Source of the DNA: Zopfochytrium polystomum
Taxonomy: Eukaryota; Chytridiomycota; Chytridiomycetes; Chytridiales; Chytridiaceae
Direction: 5' to 3'
Assembly (NCBI GenBank): GCA_025765615.1
Contig: JAIVFJ010000119.1
Location: 62,001 to 126,000 of the forward strand
Length of the DNA stretch: 64,000 nucleotides
Part shown: one piece after another, positions 43,116 to 54,694 of the stretch
Layout of the letters: every line of letters begins with the position of its first letter
How positions within the stretch are numbered: the stretch's first letter is position 1
Notes under the pieces: model-generated
Database searches by the model: none
Told to the model about the DNA's origin: nothing
What the model saw: the letters and a program-made list of their open reading frames with translations, nothing else
Made by a program: the position numbers and the translations under genes

Positions 43116-44962
43116 ATGCTTGAAGCGAAACTCGAGTTTATGGACTACGCCAGCCCCGAGGAGTGTAAGTCGAATCGCTTCCTAAAAAAAAATGAGGGTC
43201 CCACGGCGCTGATCGCCCAACCGACCAGTCTTGATGAATTCACAGCAATCGGATCCTCGTTTCCATCAGGAGCAGTCTTTTTTCAGCCAACCTGTACCTT
43301 TTTTCGGGTTTGACCTGCAGTATCAACCAGCTCCACTTCTCTCCGAGTTTAACACAATGGACGCCCCTCGTCTTGGCCTCATGACTGATATGATCCCTCC
43401 ACAACTCGGTCAAGAAGACACAGCTCAAGACGAAGTGGTTTTCCAGGTTTGCGATCAATCCCAATGTATGCAAAAGATGTTGGTCGATCACTTATGCGCT
43501 TTTGTTGTTGTCGTTCTGTCAGTTCCTTCACGAGGAAGCCACGGACTTAAGAGTCTCCGATGCAGCAGTGAAGAATATCCACGGTGTTGATGTGAGTTGC
43601 GAGTGTGATTCTCATCGACTTATGTCACTGACTTGATTATTGCAGTCTTTGCAAATGGCGGATTTCCTCCAAATGCCTGGCCCTTTGCCAGTGGATATTC
43701 ACCAAAAGCTTATGACGGACGCGCTAGTTCGGTACTTGTCGCTCCAGAAACTGATCGATGCACGACAGGACCCGGAGAACGGCAGCTCAACAATGGGGAA
43801 TGCAGAATTGATGGACTTGCAGAGGCAGCTCGCAGAAGCGAAACGGCAGTTGGATGCCGTCCACATGTTATCTGGTCCCATCACCTTTCATCCGTCACCA
43901 GCACTGTCTGCTCTTCCATTGGATACTCTCAGTCAAGCCCCATCACCAGCAATATCACACACATCGACCGAAAACCTTCAATCGCCGTTCCCAGTGCCGG
44001 CCTTCTTGATTGCGAACGATTCGACGGCCTTGGTGACGCCGACATCCATGGTAACGCCGGCGTCGTCCCTTCCATCTAGCCCCAATCCCCGACCGTTGGC
44101 GATCAATCCACCCAGCGCGACCATTGGTCTAGGCGGCTTGGCTTCACCTCCGACGGTGTCGCCATCGACTTTTGCTGTCCCTCTCTCTGCGCTCTCGTTC
44201 CGACCGCCGAGGGAAGTTGGGAAAACGTCTCGCCGATCGAGTAGTAAAAAGAACGCGGCGCGTTCGGTTGAACAGCTTCCAGCTGCCTCATCAAGCGCAA
44301 GACCGCGAGCGGCGGAAGCGGCGGAACAACCGAAAATGCCGCTTTCCGCCGCCGCCGAGATTGTCCTTCGCCCCCAACCGGCTTCTTACAACAAGTGGAC
44401 TCCAGAGGAGGACGCACTTCTTCGACGTGCGGTTGCCATGTACGGCCCTCATGGCCGCTGGGCGCAAGTTGCCGCGCACGTCCCCAAACGCACACCAATC
44501 CAATGCTCCACGAGGTGGACTGGTGCGTTGAACTCTACCATTCACAAGGGAAAATGGAGCGCAGAGGAGGACGCCCAACTTTTGCGCGGCTACCGAGCGG
44601 AGACGGCGCGATTACGCCGGAAAGCTGCAGAGCTTTCTTCCGGAGCCGACGACTCGGAGCGAAAAGATCGGAACGGCAGTTCGTCTTCGGACGACGAGAT
44701 TAATTGGTCTTCGATCGCAGACAGAGTTCCCGGGCGAACCGCGGTCCAGTGCATCGCCCGATACCAAGAAGCATTAGACCCATCTATACGCAAGGGCAAA
44801 TGGAGCCCCGAGGAGGACGAACTTCTTCGGGTTGGCATGGCAACACACGGCAAGAGCTGGGTGAAAATAGCCGAAATGGTTCCCGGTCGGACTCAACGGC
44901 AATGTAGAACTCGTTGGCTCCAGATGCGGCAGCGCCTCGAGAAGGAGATGCAATCGGCTTGA
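43116..44962 (+). CDS. Three-repeat Myb/SANT DNA-binding protein
   Basis: Four exons close in frame to 550 aa: 43116..43164, 43229..43446, 43523..43591, 43646..44962. The N-terminal part is Ser/Pro-rich with a helical segment (SLQMADFLQMPGPLP, LMDLQRQLAEAKRQLD). Three Myb repeats fill the C-terminus: KWTPEEDALLRRAVAMYGPH..RWAQVAAHVPKRTPIQCSTRW, KWSAEEDAQLLRGY..INWSSIADRVPGRTAVQCIARY, and KWSPEEDELLRVGMATHG..WVKIAEMVPGRTQRQCRTRW. Spacing is standard except for a Ser-rich insert of about 30 residues in repeat 2. The GRTxxQC recognition helices resemble Bas1 and SNAPc-190 type Mybs. It should bind DNA in the nucleus; targets are unknown. The ATG at 43116 sits in an AACCACC context. Confidence 0.85.
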
Positions 44963-46415
<1,453 letters not shown>

Positions 46416-49199
46416 ATGGCAAATGGACTGAGCCATTACGACCTGCAGAGCAATCCCTTGGTGGAGGAGGAGGCCTTTTCGGAGGGAACCGTCGTGTTTG
46501 ATCGGTACATGATTGAAAAGTCACTCGGTGAAGGAAGCTACGGAAAAGTAAAACTTGCGATCGATCTAGAACTGAAGGAAAAGGTAAAGCCAAGCCCGTC
46601 CGACCCACATCTCTCTACCCCGCCCTCCGTTTCCCATCCAACACCCCTTCACCAGAGATTCTTCAAAGCTGTGTCCAACTTCGCCCGGACAGAGTTCGCA
46701 ATCACAACGTCACCTCCATCTCTCTCCTTACCTCAATACACCTCCAACCTCACATTTCCTGGGAAGCAAACTCGCAGCCCCTATCAACGCGCTCACACCT
46801 ATCGAACCCGTTCCAGGTTGCTCTGAAGATAATCTACAAATCCAGCATCAAGAAGCCCGAGCACGTGAAGAGGATTAAGAGGGAAGTCAGAATAATGCGA
46901 CTATTGAACCACCCGTTCATCGCCAAGTTGCACGACGTTTTGGAAACGGACCGCGAGATTGTTTTGTGCCTTGAGTATGTTGACGGCGGAGAGCTCTTCG
47001 ACTACATTGTCTCGCACACGCGGCTTGCCGAGAAGAACGCGCGAAGACTCTTCCGCCAAATTGTGTCCGCCGTCGACTACTGTCACAACAGCTCGATCAT
47101 TCACCGAGGTGGGTTTGCATAGGGAGAAGGAAACTTATTTGAAGCCCGGGATGGAGGCTCAATTGGGCCCCCTTTTTTTCCCCGCCAGATCTAAAACCAG
47201 AGAACGTGTTGCTCGACAGCCAGCAGCAGGTCCGGCTGATCGACTTTGGGTTCGTGAATCTATATGATCCCGAAGACGTCCTTGCGACCTTTTGCGGATC
47301 GCCCTACTACGCATCACCAGGTTCGCCCATACCGCTGACCCACCCGTCTACTCTAACCTTCCCACTTTTGTTGCTTGTGCCTTCATGTGCCGAAAGAAAT
47401 GATTCTCGGAAGAAAGTACGTTGGTCCGGAGGTCGACATCTGGAGTCTAGGTGTGATTCTATACGCCCTGCTGGCAGGGTGCTTGCCCTTCAGGGAGGTC
47501 AAGTCCTCCGATTTGTGTAGAAAGATTATTAATGCGGAGTACGACATTCCATCCTACATCTCACCCGGTACTTCACATGCCGCTTTACTCATAAACCATT
47601 TGCTCACCGCCCATCCAAGAGGGTCAGGATCTCATTCGAGTAATGCTCCGCGCAGACCCAGCAGAGAGAGCGACGCTTGAAGTTATTCGAAATCACCCAT
47701 GGACTGTGTTTGGAAACCTGGGTCCGCCCGATTCGCACCTTCCGCTCCGACCACGTCCAGAACTGCCTCTGGATAAATCTGCTTTAGAATCGATGAAGTT
47801 ATACGGGTTTGACCCAAAAATCGCTGCGGAGGAGATTTTGGCCAGCTCCGCAGGGACTGGAACGGCAGACTCCAACGGGACCGTTTCGACACCAGCGCTG
47901 TCGGTCTACCACTTGCTCAGGGAATATGAGCTTGCCGGCGGATCTGCAAAGCGAACACTGCGGCACACGCTCGGCCGTCGATCACACGCAACAGATTCCA
48001 ACATCGGTTCGACTTCAGTGCAGCAAACGACAGCACCAAGTGGTGGTAACAGCGGGGGAGGTCTCCAGGTCCCTGGGGAGGCACCCGCCTTCCGGCGGCG
48101 CAAATCCATCTCCGGAGCGATCCGAGTCCACTCTGGTCGCGAACTGACGCCCGAAGCCGCGTTGTTCGACTTTTCCACAAACTCGGGCACCGAAAACGAC
48201 GGCGCGTACCCACCAAAACCACTAGACAGCAGCTTTGGGAACGATAGCATCGCGTTTGTCCGCAGCCTCGGGCGACCGAAAAACCTGCGCGAAACGACCC
48301 CGACCCCGTCCGACACCCTGACCGCCGCTGCCGCCCTCGCCCAGCCGCCGCGAACCACCCCATCACGCGACGCCATTTTCATGCCCGGCCGCGGCCGCAC
48401 CCTGCGTCGCCGCGACACGCTCAGCACGGCGTCGGCAGACGTCGCCACCGCCGCCGCCGCCCCGTCGCTCGGCGGCGGCACGTCCGCGGGCGCCTCCAAG
48501 CCCAGCCTCAGCCGCCACCCGTCGTCGTCCGCCGCGTCGCACCGCTCGCAGGTGCCGAGCGCAGAGGAAAAGTCGCTGTCGAGCGTCGAGAGCGCGCCGC
48601 CGCTGCAGCCGTCGCAGACCACGTCCGTGTCGACGCCGACTGCCGGGTACGACTCCGGCCCGCCGTTCGCCGCGGCTGAACGGCCGCGCAGCTCGTCGGC
48701 GGCGGCGCGCCCGTCGACGGCGGCGAGCGGCGGCGGCGGGGGCGGGGCGCCGCACTCGGCGCGGCGGTCGAGCATCTCGCAGGCAATCAATGCGGCTGTG
48801 TCGCGGTGGAAACACGGCGGCCGGCGGAGCGAGGGGCGGCGCGACTCGGTCGACGCGGGGGAGAGGATGTCGATCACATCGGTCACGCCGTCAGCGGCGG
48901 CCGTCGCGCGCGCGATGCGGCCACGCGTGCTGCGGGGCTCGTCGGGCGCGAACCAGACGAGCTCGAAGACCTTGCTGGACGTGGTGGAGGAGTTGAACCG
49001 CGTTTTGGCGGCAAATTCGTTTGTGCAGACGTGGGAGGGGCCGGTCGTTCGGTGCGCCTCGGCTGCCGTCTGCTTCACGATAGAAATTTACAGGATCGAC
49101 GGAACGACAATGCACGGTCTTCAGTGGAGAAGAGTGAAGGGATCGCTATGGGCCTATTACTCTACATGTCGCACAATTATCAACGACCTTCGTCTCTGA
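46416..49199 (+). CDS. AMPK-related Ser/Thr kinase with KA1 domain (MARK/NUAK-like)
   Basis: Five exons close in frame to 780 aa: 46416..46583, 46817..47108, 47189..47320, 47397..47567, 47620..49199. The kinase domain spans about residues 29-282: GEGSYGKV loop, VALKI (Lys ~60), HRDLKPENVLL (Asp ~154), DFGF (Asp ~172), FCGSPYYASPE activation segment, and VDIWSLGVILYALLAGCLPF. A UBA-like segment follows (ALESMKLYGFDPKIAAEEI, about 308-365). A Ser/Ala-rich linker comes next, then a C-terminal KA1 domain (FTIEIYRIDGTTMHGLQW..VKGSLWAYYSTCRTIINDL) that in relatives binds acidic membrane lipids. Activation probably needs phosphorylation of the segment before CGSPYY, by family analogy. Polarity or cell-cycle roles are typical but not shown here. 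Confidence 0.88.
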
Positions 49200-49599
49200 T
49201 CAGTTGTTTAAATAAAACATGTGGCTTTCCGCAATTTTCTGCGCGAGTTCAATGACATTCGAAGCAGCGAAGGACACATCTGGCAAATTAGTCAGAAGCG
49301 AATAATCATTTACCGACGCGTCAACTGTCCATGATGTGACGAAAAGGCTCTTCTTCTGATACGGGCGGTTTATGGATAATGAATGTATCAAATGCAAACT
49401 AACAAGATCAAGAAACGCTTCTAGAATTTCTCTTATCTCTGTTTGAACGAGCATGACTTTTGCCTGCCCCGTACCCCCTAATTTCAGATTTCTAGGTGTT
49501 TACAACAAAGAATCAGGAGATTACGCCTCAGAGATTGTTCTTCGACTCCAAATACAGGGTTCAATTTTATTTTCGTTCGCTGGTGCACGCCATCCTGTT

Positions 49600-52500
49600 T
49601 TATGAGACGGGTACTTTCAGGTTGAGGTGTGACCGAATCTCCTGCTGCTTCAATTGCACAGCCTTTGCCTTTTCTCTCACAACAAGTTTTGCCGTCAAAA
49701 TGCAGTCCAAGTCTGGTGACACAGGCCTGACACCCTCGTAATCTAACTCATCGGAGATCTCGTCCCAGACCTCTCCTATCTTGAAGTCGAGATACTTTGA
49801 AATCTGCAAAGACGGGTGAAGAGCAGCTCAAATTGACGCAACAAGGGAAATTTCCTGCTTCGCTTACCAGGGCAAGCTTCACCCGCTCCGATAACGTCAA
49901 TTCCTCCTTGAAGTGGTCAAAACCAAGCTTACAAAAGGTGGAGTAAATTTTCGCCTGAACAGGACACGGTGAAAAACAGCTCATTTCACATGACCGTCGT
50001 ACCCGAAGGTTGCCCGATATTTCGTCAATCACGTGGCTGTCGACGTATTTGGAGGAAACATGCTGATCATTTGTCGTCAATGGAAAGGAGACGTTGGGCG
50101 CATCACATTACCTGATGAGCGCCGCGAAGAGGTTTCAGATCGCTCATAAGAGAACCGCTTGGACCCTGTGTAACTACAGAACGTAATTGTTGGTTTTGCA
50201 GCTTTTGGACGTTGATGAATCAAACCTCCGAGTCTATTTTCCTCCAAAAGCCACAGCTTCACCAGCAAATGGGCAGCTCCTTTTGTTTCGCACGTACTGG
50301 ATCGCCATTCGAGTATGTGAGACCTTGCCTTTCGGTCAGAGCAATAAGCCAGGAGTGTTTTCTGAAACGGTGCGAGACTCGTGGAAGCGATCTGGAGGTA
50401 CCTTCGGGTTCTCTAAAATGTCCAGCAAGCATCCCATAATGTGTCTTTGCACAACATAGGTGGAGCGTTCCAGCAGGTTCAAAAGGTAAAATATACCTGC
50501 CGATTGAACGTTAAGCAAGCAAAAGAATGGGCAAAAAAAAACGTTCTACCATTTTCCTGGAAAAAACGTTTCTCGTTGTTTCTGTTGCCACACACTGCGC
50601 CCCACACGCACTCAATACTGGCCAATATGACGGCCTCCTTTTCCGCAAGATCCGGGGATTCAAACCTGAGCGTTTGTTATAAAGTGAGAGCTGCAGTCAC
50701 TTAACCCACTTTAAAAAGCGCATTAGAGCTTCCACTCCGCCAGCGTCACCGAATAGGGACTTGTTCTGCTTGCAGCCTTGGCAAAGCGATGAACAAATGA
50801 GAAACGCTGTTCTCCAATGGTCCGTTCTACAGAATTCGTCTCTGATGATTCCTATTATTGGAGAGATTGAGTGTCAGTGGGCGACAGAGTATTCCACAAC
50901 CGGTGAAATGATGGAGAATTGTGCATGGAGTAAAAAAACAAAAAACAAAGTTTTTGGGCACAACGCACTCAGCAGGCTGTCAAAGAATCCTTGGGCGCCA
51001 AGCGCCTTCTTGTGACTGGGGCCAAGCTCGGATATGGAAAACAGGAGACGGAGCATCCCCGAAATGAAATTCGAGTGGTCCACCCGGAATCGGGGAATCT
51101 CGCCAACTGGTCGTGGTAAAGAAATGATTCGGTTGAGGGTATCGTGCAGCAGCCGGTTTCCCCCCGACGCAGCCCACTGGCTCGACACTCTCGATATAAT
51201 GGTGTTCAAGAAATTGACGGCCTGGGAGGGGGCGGTAAGTTTAAGTCGGGCTGACGGCGAGAACGCCTTACCTGCTGCTGGAATCCTAGGATTTGGCTCT
51301 CTGACCACTTTTGGACCGGGTCAGTACTAGAGCTGATTAGTTGCAGAAGGTATTGAAGGATCCCGTTCTTTGGAATTTTTAGCTTGTGCGATTATCTATG
51401 AGGCGAAAGGCGTACTTGTAACAGCAACTTCAAGTTTTTTTCGTCTGTACAAATAGCTGACGAGAGATGAAAAAGCAGCTTTCGGAACTTGACGTCCACG
51501 TCGGCGTGCTGCTGTAGGGAGAGGTCGGGTTGAGCAGCTTATATCCAACAATTGAAGGTGGGGAAACTTACGCCGGGCTGGGCAGCACGAGGGGATATGA
51601 GCAGCTCTGAGACGTATTGGGTGACGCCAAGATCGCAAAGCATTCGGCAAACTCTCGTGGAGTCCTCCGTTACATTTACGAGAATGATGGCCAGCTCGTT
51701 TCGGAGGTGCTTCTCGTTCGTGAACATGTTGCCCCTGTTTAATCGACTGAAGGCGGTTGTGAAATTTTGCAAGTCCTTGATGGGAAAGGAAATCGAATTT
51801 GCAGAGGTGATTCGTCAAGGGCAATCCATTTTTCGTAGCCATTTTCCTTACTTGGTCCGAGATCTCCTCTGTGACTTTGGCTTTCGCCGAAGAGGACAAA
51901 ACGTTTCGAATGAGCTCTGCTATGATTCGGAGAGCGGATACGTCTTCAAGCTCTCTCATTAACTCCATCAATAACGGAATGGCACCGGCTGTTCGAAGCT
52001 CAGATCAGGCGCGGCCATGCTTTACACTCAGAAAGCCGCTGCAAACTCACAAGAAACTATAGCCTCGCACGCCCGCTCTGACGAGTAATGTCGAAGTGTC
52101 TGTACAATTGCGAGCCTGGCAGGCATTTCGGGTTTCTTTCTCAAGGACGAAACGAGGTTGCTTATCGCATGACTATGACACAGTTGTAGGACTTGCACAT
52201 GGACGAACAGGAGGCCCAAACCTCTTTTCGACTTGCTCAAGGAAGTTCCATACAATTTTCCTCTCTTTGTACTCTGAATCGGATGGCTCGGTAACTGCTG
52301 GTTGCGCTTGATTCCTGAAGTTTATCGTGCGATTGGTGAGCGGAGGTGTTTCCACCGGCTTTCCCAGCGAATGGATTGCCTTATTTTGTGCGGTGAGTAC
52401 GGTGAGAACGTTCACCGAACAGCGACACTACCTCAACTGCCGGAATGGCAAGATCTGGGTCATTTAATAGGCAAAACTTGGAGACGGTGTCCGCTAGTCC

Positions 52501-53072
52501 CACAATAACCTCTGCGTCGAAGTTTGAAGGTTTCGGGCCTGATTCGGGGACAAGGTTTCTGAAGAAAAGGCTCAGCTTTTGCAAAGATGTGGGGTCGGTC
52601 CCAAAACGCCTTCTCACCGAGTGCATTGCAGCAACCGGGTAAGCGCCGGTTTCAGAAGAGCGCCTCCGCCTTCGTACTTGGCGAGTGCACACTCCAAAAT
52701 ACTTCGGACATGCTCCACTTCCTTGAACGGCTAGACGTATTTTGCGCAACATTCATGTTCAGTTGATGCAGCCAACCCCCCTTCGCACAACGCCGTCGAT
52801 CCGTACCAGTCCCGCTTCCAGGATTTTCGCTAGTTTGTCAAGTACGGCGGCCTGCCGCTCGTACATGGTGCTCGTATGACGGCCGCTGAACAGCTTGATA
52901 ATCTGCTCGGCCCTTTCATTGTCAGAAAAGAAGAGCCCCGCCCTAACACCGCATGATCGAGCGTGTCCGGCTTCCCACTCTCTTTGACACGCTGTTTCAC
53001 CTTTTCATACTGCACGCGGACCGAGTCGGACCCCGGCTCCGGGCTCGCGAAGCTGGGAACGAGCAGCGTCAT
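49600..53072 (-). CDS. CFAP69: Cilia- and flagella-associated protein 69
   Basis: Multi-exon, starting at 53072 (MTLLVPSFASPEPGSDSV) and running through many small exons. The protein is almost all alpha-helical (ARM-like): AEQIIKLFSGRHTSTMYERQ, LLHDTLNRIISLPR, HLRNELAIILVNVTEDSTRV, YVVQRHIMGCLLDILENPK. The identification rests mainly on the end: RAKIYSTFCKLGFDHFK, then ISKYLDFKIGEVWDEISDEL and EGVRPVSPDLD, which closely follow CFAP69's YLDFKIGE..LRPV region. Only these exon segments were read; junctions were not all fixed. The 3' end is uncertain: the last sure exon ends near 49600, but open sequence on the same strand continues at 49454-49200. In animals CFAP69 is a flagellar (sperm axoneme) protein. 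G+C is lower than in most neighbours. Confidence 0.78.
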
Positions 53073-53470
53073 GTCTGTCTGCGGCGTCGCGTGTGTTGTC
53101 GACCGACCTTTTGTATTTTCGCGGCCAAGGTTTGTCCAGCACACACACGCGCGAACGCCCCCCTCTACGCCCGCTACGCAACCCAACTCTTCTCAGAACG
53201 CGCGCGGTGCTCGCACACTCATGCGCCTCGCCGCTGTAGGGGGAATGGGAATAGGGGTTGTGGGGTGGCGGAAGTTAGTTTCGTGGGGTTAAACGGGCGG
53301 AGGGGGGGCGGCGCCTTTGGTGTGAGGGCATTTGATCGAAGAAAAGAGCATAACACGCCTTCCATCCCCGCCGGTCTTCCTTCCCCCCCACATCACACCC
53401 TTCCCCCCGGCCATCGCTGCCCTCCCTCACCGACCACGACCTCCAACCCGCGAACTAGCAACTAAGAGCG
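53073..53470. promoter_or_regulatory. Divergent promoter region
   Basis: About 400 bp separate the start of CFAP69 (minus) from the start of the serine-rich gene (plus). The right half is C-rich just before the ATG at 53471. No clear TATA box is seen for either gene. Confidence 0.45.
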
Positions 53471-54538
53471 ATGGACGACGGCGCGAGCACGTATCAGCAC
53501 GAAAGCGAAGGCGAGGGCAGCTCCGATCAAGACGACAGCTCGGAGCACCCGTCAGACCTGGTCCCAAAAGACGATCCGGACGCCGCCGCCTCCGTCGCCG
53601 CCGCCCTCTCCGCATCGGAAGACCTTGCCAGGACACCTGGAGCGCCGGCACCGCCGCCGTCTGCGCCGTCGGCATCGTCATCAGCGCCAGCCTCCTCCTC
53701 CTCCTCCTCCTCCACCAACTCCGCATCCCACACCACCCCGCAGCCGCCCGCATCGCGGCTGGCGCCGCCCTCCGCCGCCGCCAGCGACCCCGGCGGCGGC
53801 GCGATGCCCCACATCACTCCGATCGAGCCGCCGCCGGCCTTCACCGCCGACATGCTGCCCGAGGCCGGCGCGCGAAACGTGCTGTTCCTGATGACGTCAA
53901 AGTACTACAAGCACGTGGCGGCCGCCGCTCTGTCGCACCCGGACCGCAAGCGCCGGAGGCCGGACGCCGATGCCGCCGCCGCCGCCGCTTTCGAGGGGAC
54001 GACGCCCGCAGCGGCGGGGGACCGGCTCGAAAAGTCGCGGCAGCCGGGCTCGCCGAGAGGCCCGGCGCGGTCGTCGGCGGGCGGAGGATCGGGGGCGTCT
54101 GGCGACCGTCCGCGCGGCGGCAAGCGCAGCCGGCGGCGGCCGTCGCGCGACAACGGCGGGGCCGCGACAACTGCAGCGACAGCGGCGGGGCGCGCGTCCG
54201 GCTCTGGGCGCGGCGCGTCCCAGTCGTCGGCGGCGGCGTCGAAGAAGCCTGCGGCGGCGGCGGCTGCGGCGCTCTCATCGGACTCGGACTCGGATTCGGA
54301 CTCTGACTCTGACGGATCGAGCAGCAGGGAGCGCGCGTCGCTGCGGAGAAAGCTGCGGCGGATCCAAAAGCTCAAGGCGCCGAGGGGGTCGGGTTCTACC
54401 AGCGAGAGCAGCGACAGCGACAGCAAGAGCAGCAGCAGCAGCGGCTCCAGCTCGAGCTCGAGCTCAAGGTCCGGCTCCGGCTCGGGCTCGTCGAGCGGGA
54501 GCGAAAGCAGCGAGAGCCAGAGCGATCAGCTGCAGTAA
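53471..54538 (+). CDS. Serine-rich, low-complexity protein of unknown function
   Basis: A single-exon frame of 355 aa. The start MDDGASTYQHESEGEGSSDQ is acidic. Pro/Ser/Ala-rich sequence follows, then one more ordered-looking patch (FTADMLPEAGARNVLFLMTS, then KYYKHVAAAALSHPDRKRRR, about residues 122-163). After that come basic Arg/Gly stretches, SDSDSDSD runs and a Ser/Gly tail. The KRRR and RGGKRSRRRPSR clusters suggest a nuclear location. No family is recognised. It is transcribed away from CFAP69. It could have small introns that were missed, but the frame is open throughout. Confidence 0.55.
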   Translation: MDDGASTYQHESEGEGSSDQDDSSEHPSDLVPKDDPDAAASVAAALSASEDLARTPGAPAPPPSAPSASSSAPASSSSSSSTNSASHTTPQPPASRLAPPSAAASDPGGGAMPHITPIEPPPAFTADMLPEAGARNVLFLMTSKYYKHVAAAALSHPDRKRRRPDADAAAAAAFEGTTPAAAGDRLEKSRQPGSPRGPARSSAGGGSGASGDRPRGGKRSRRRPSRDNGGAATTAATAAGRASGSGRGASQSSAAASKKPAAAAAAALSSDSDSDSDSDSDGSSSRERASLRRKLRRIQKLKAPRGSGSTSESSDSDSKSSSSSGSSSSSSSRSGSGSGSSSGSESSESQSDQLQ

Positions 54539-54694
54539 TGGAATTGTGCATAGTGCATTTTTGCGCGGAAGAGGAGAGAGAGATACGAGGAAGAGCGAGG
54601 AAGAAAGCGACGGGGAACAACGCTTGTACCCAAACAGGAGGCGAAAGCGAAAAAAAAAAAAATAAAATAAAATAAAGTAAACCCACACACAGCG

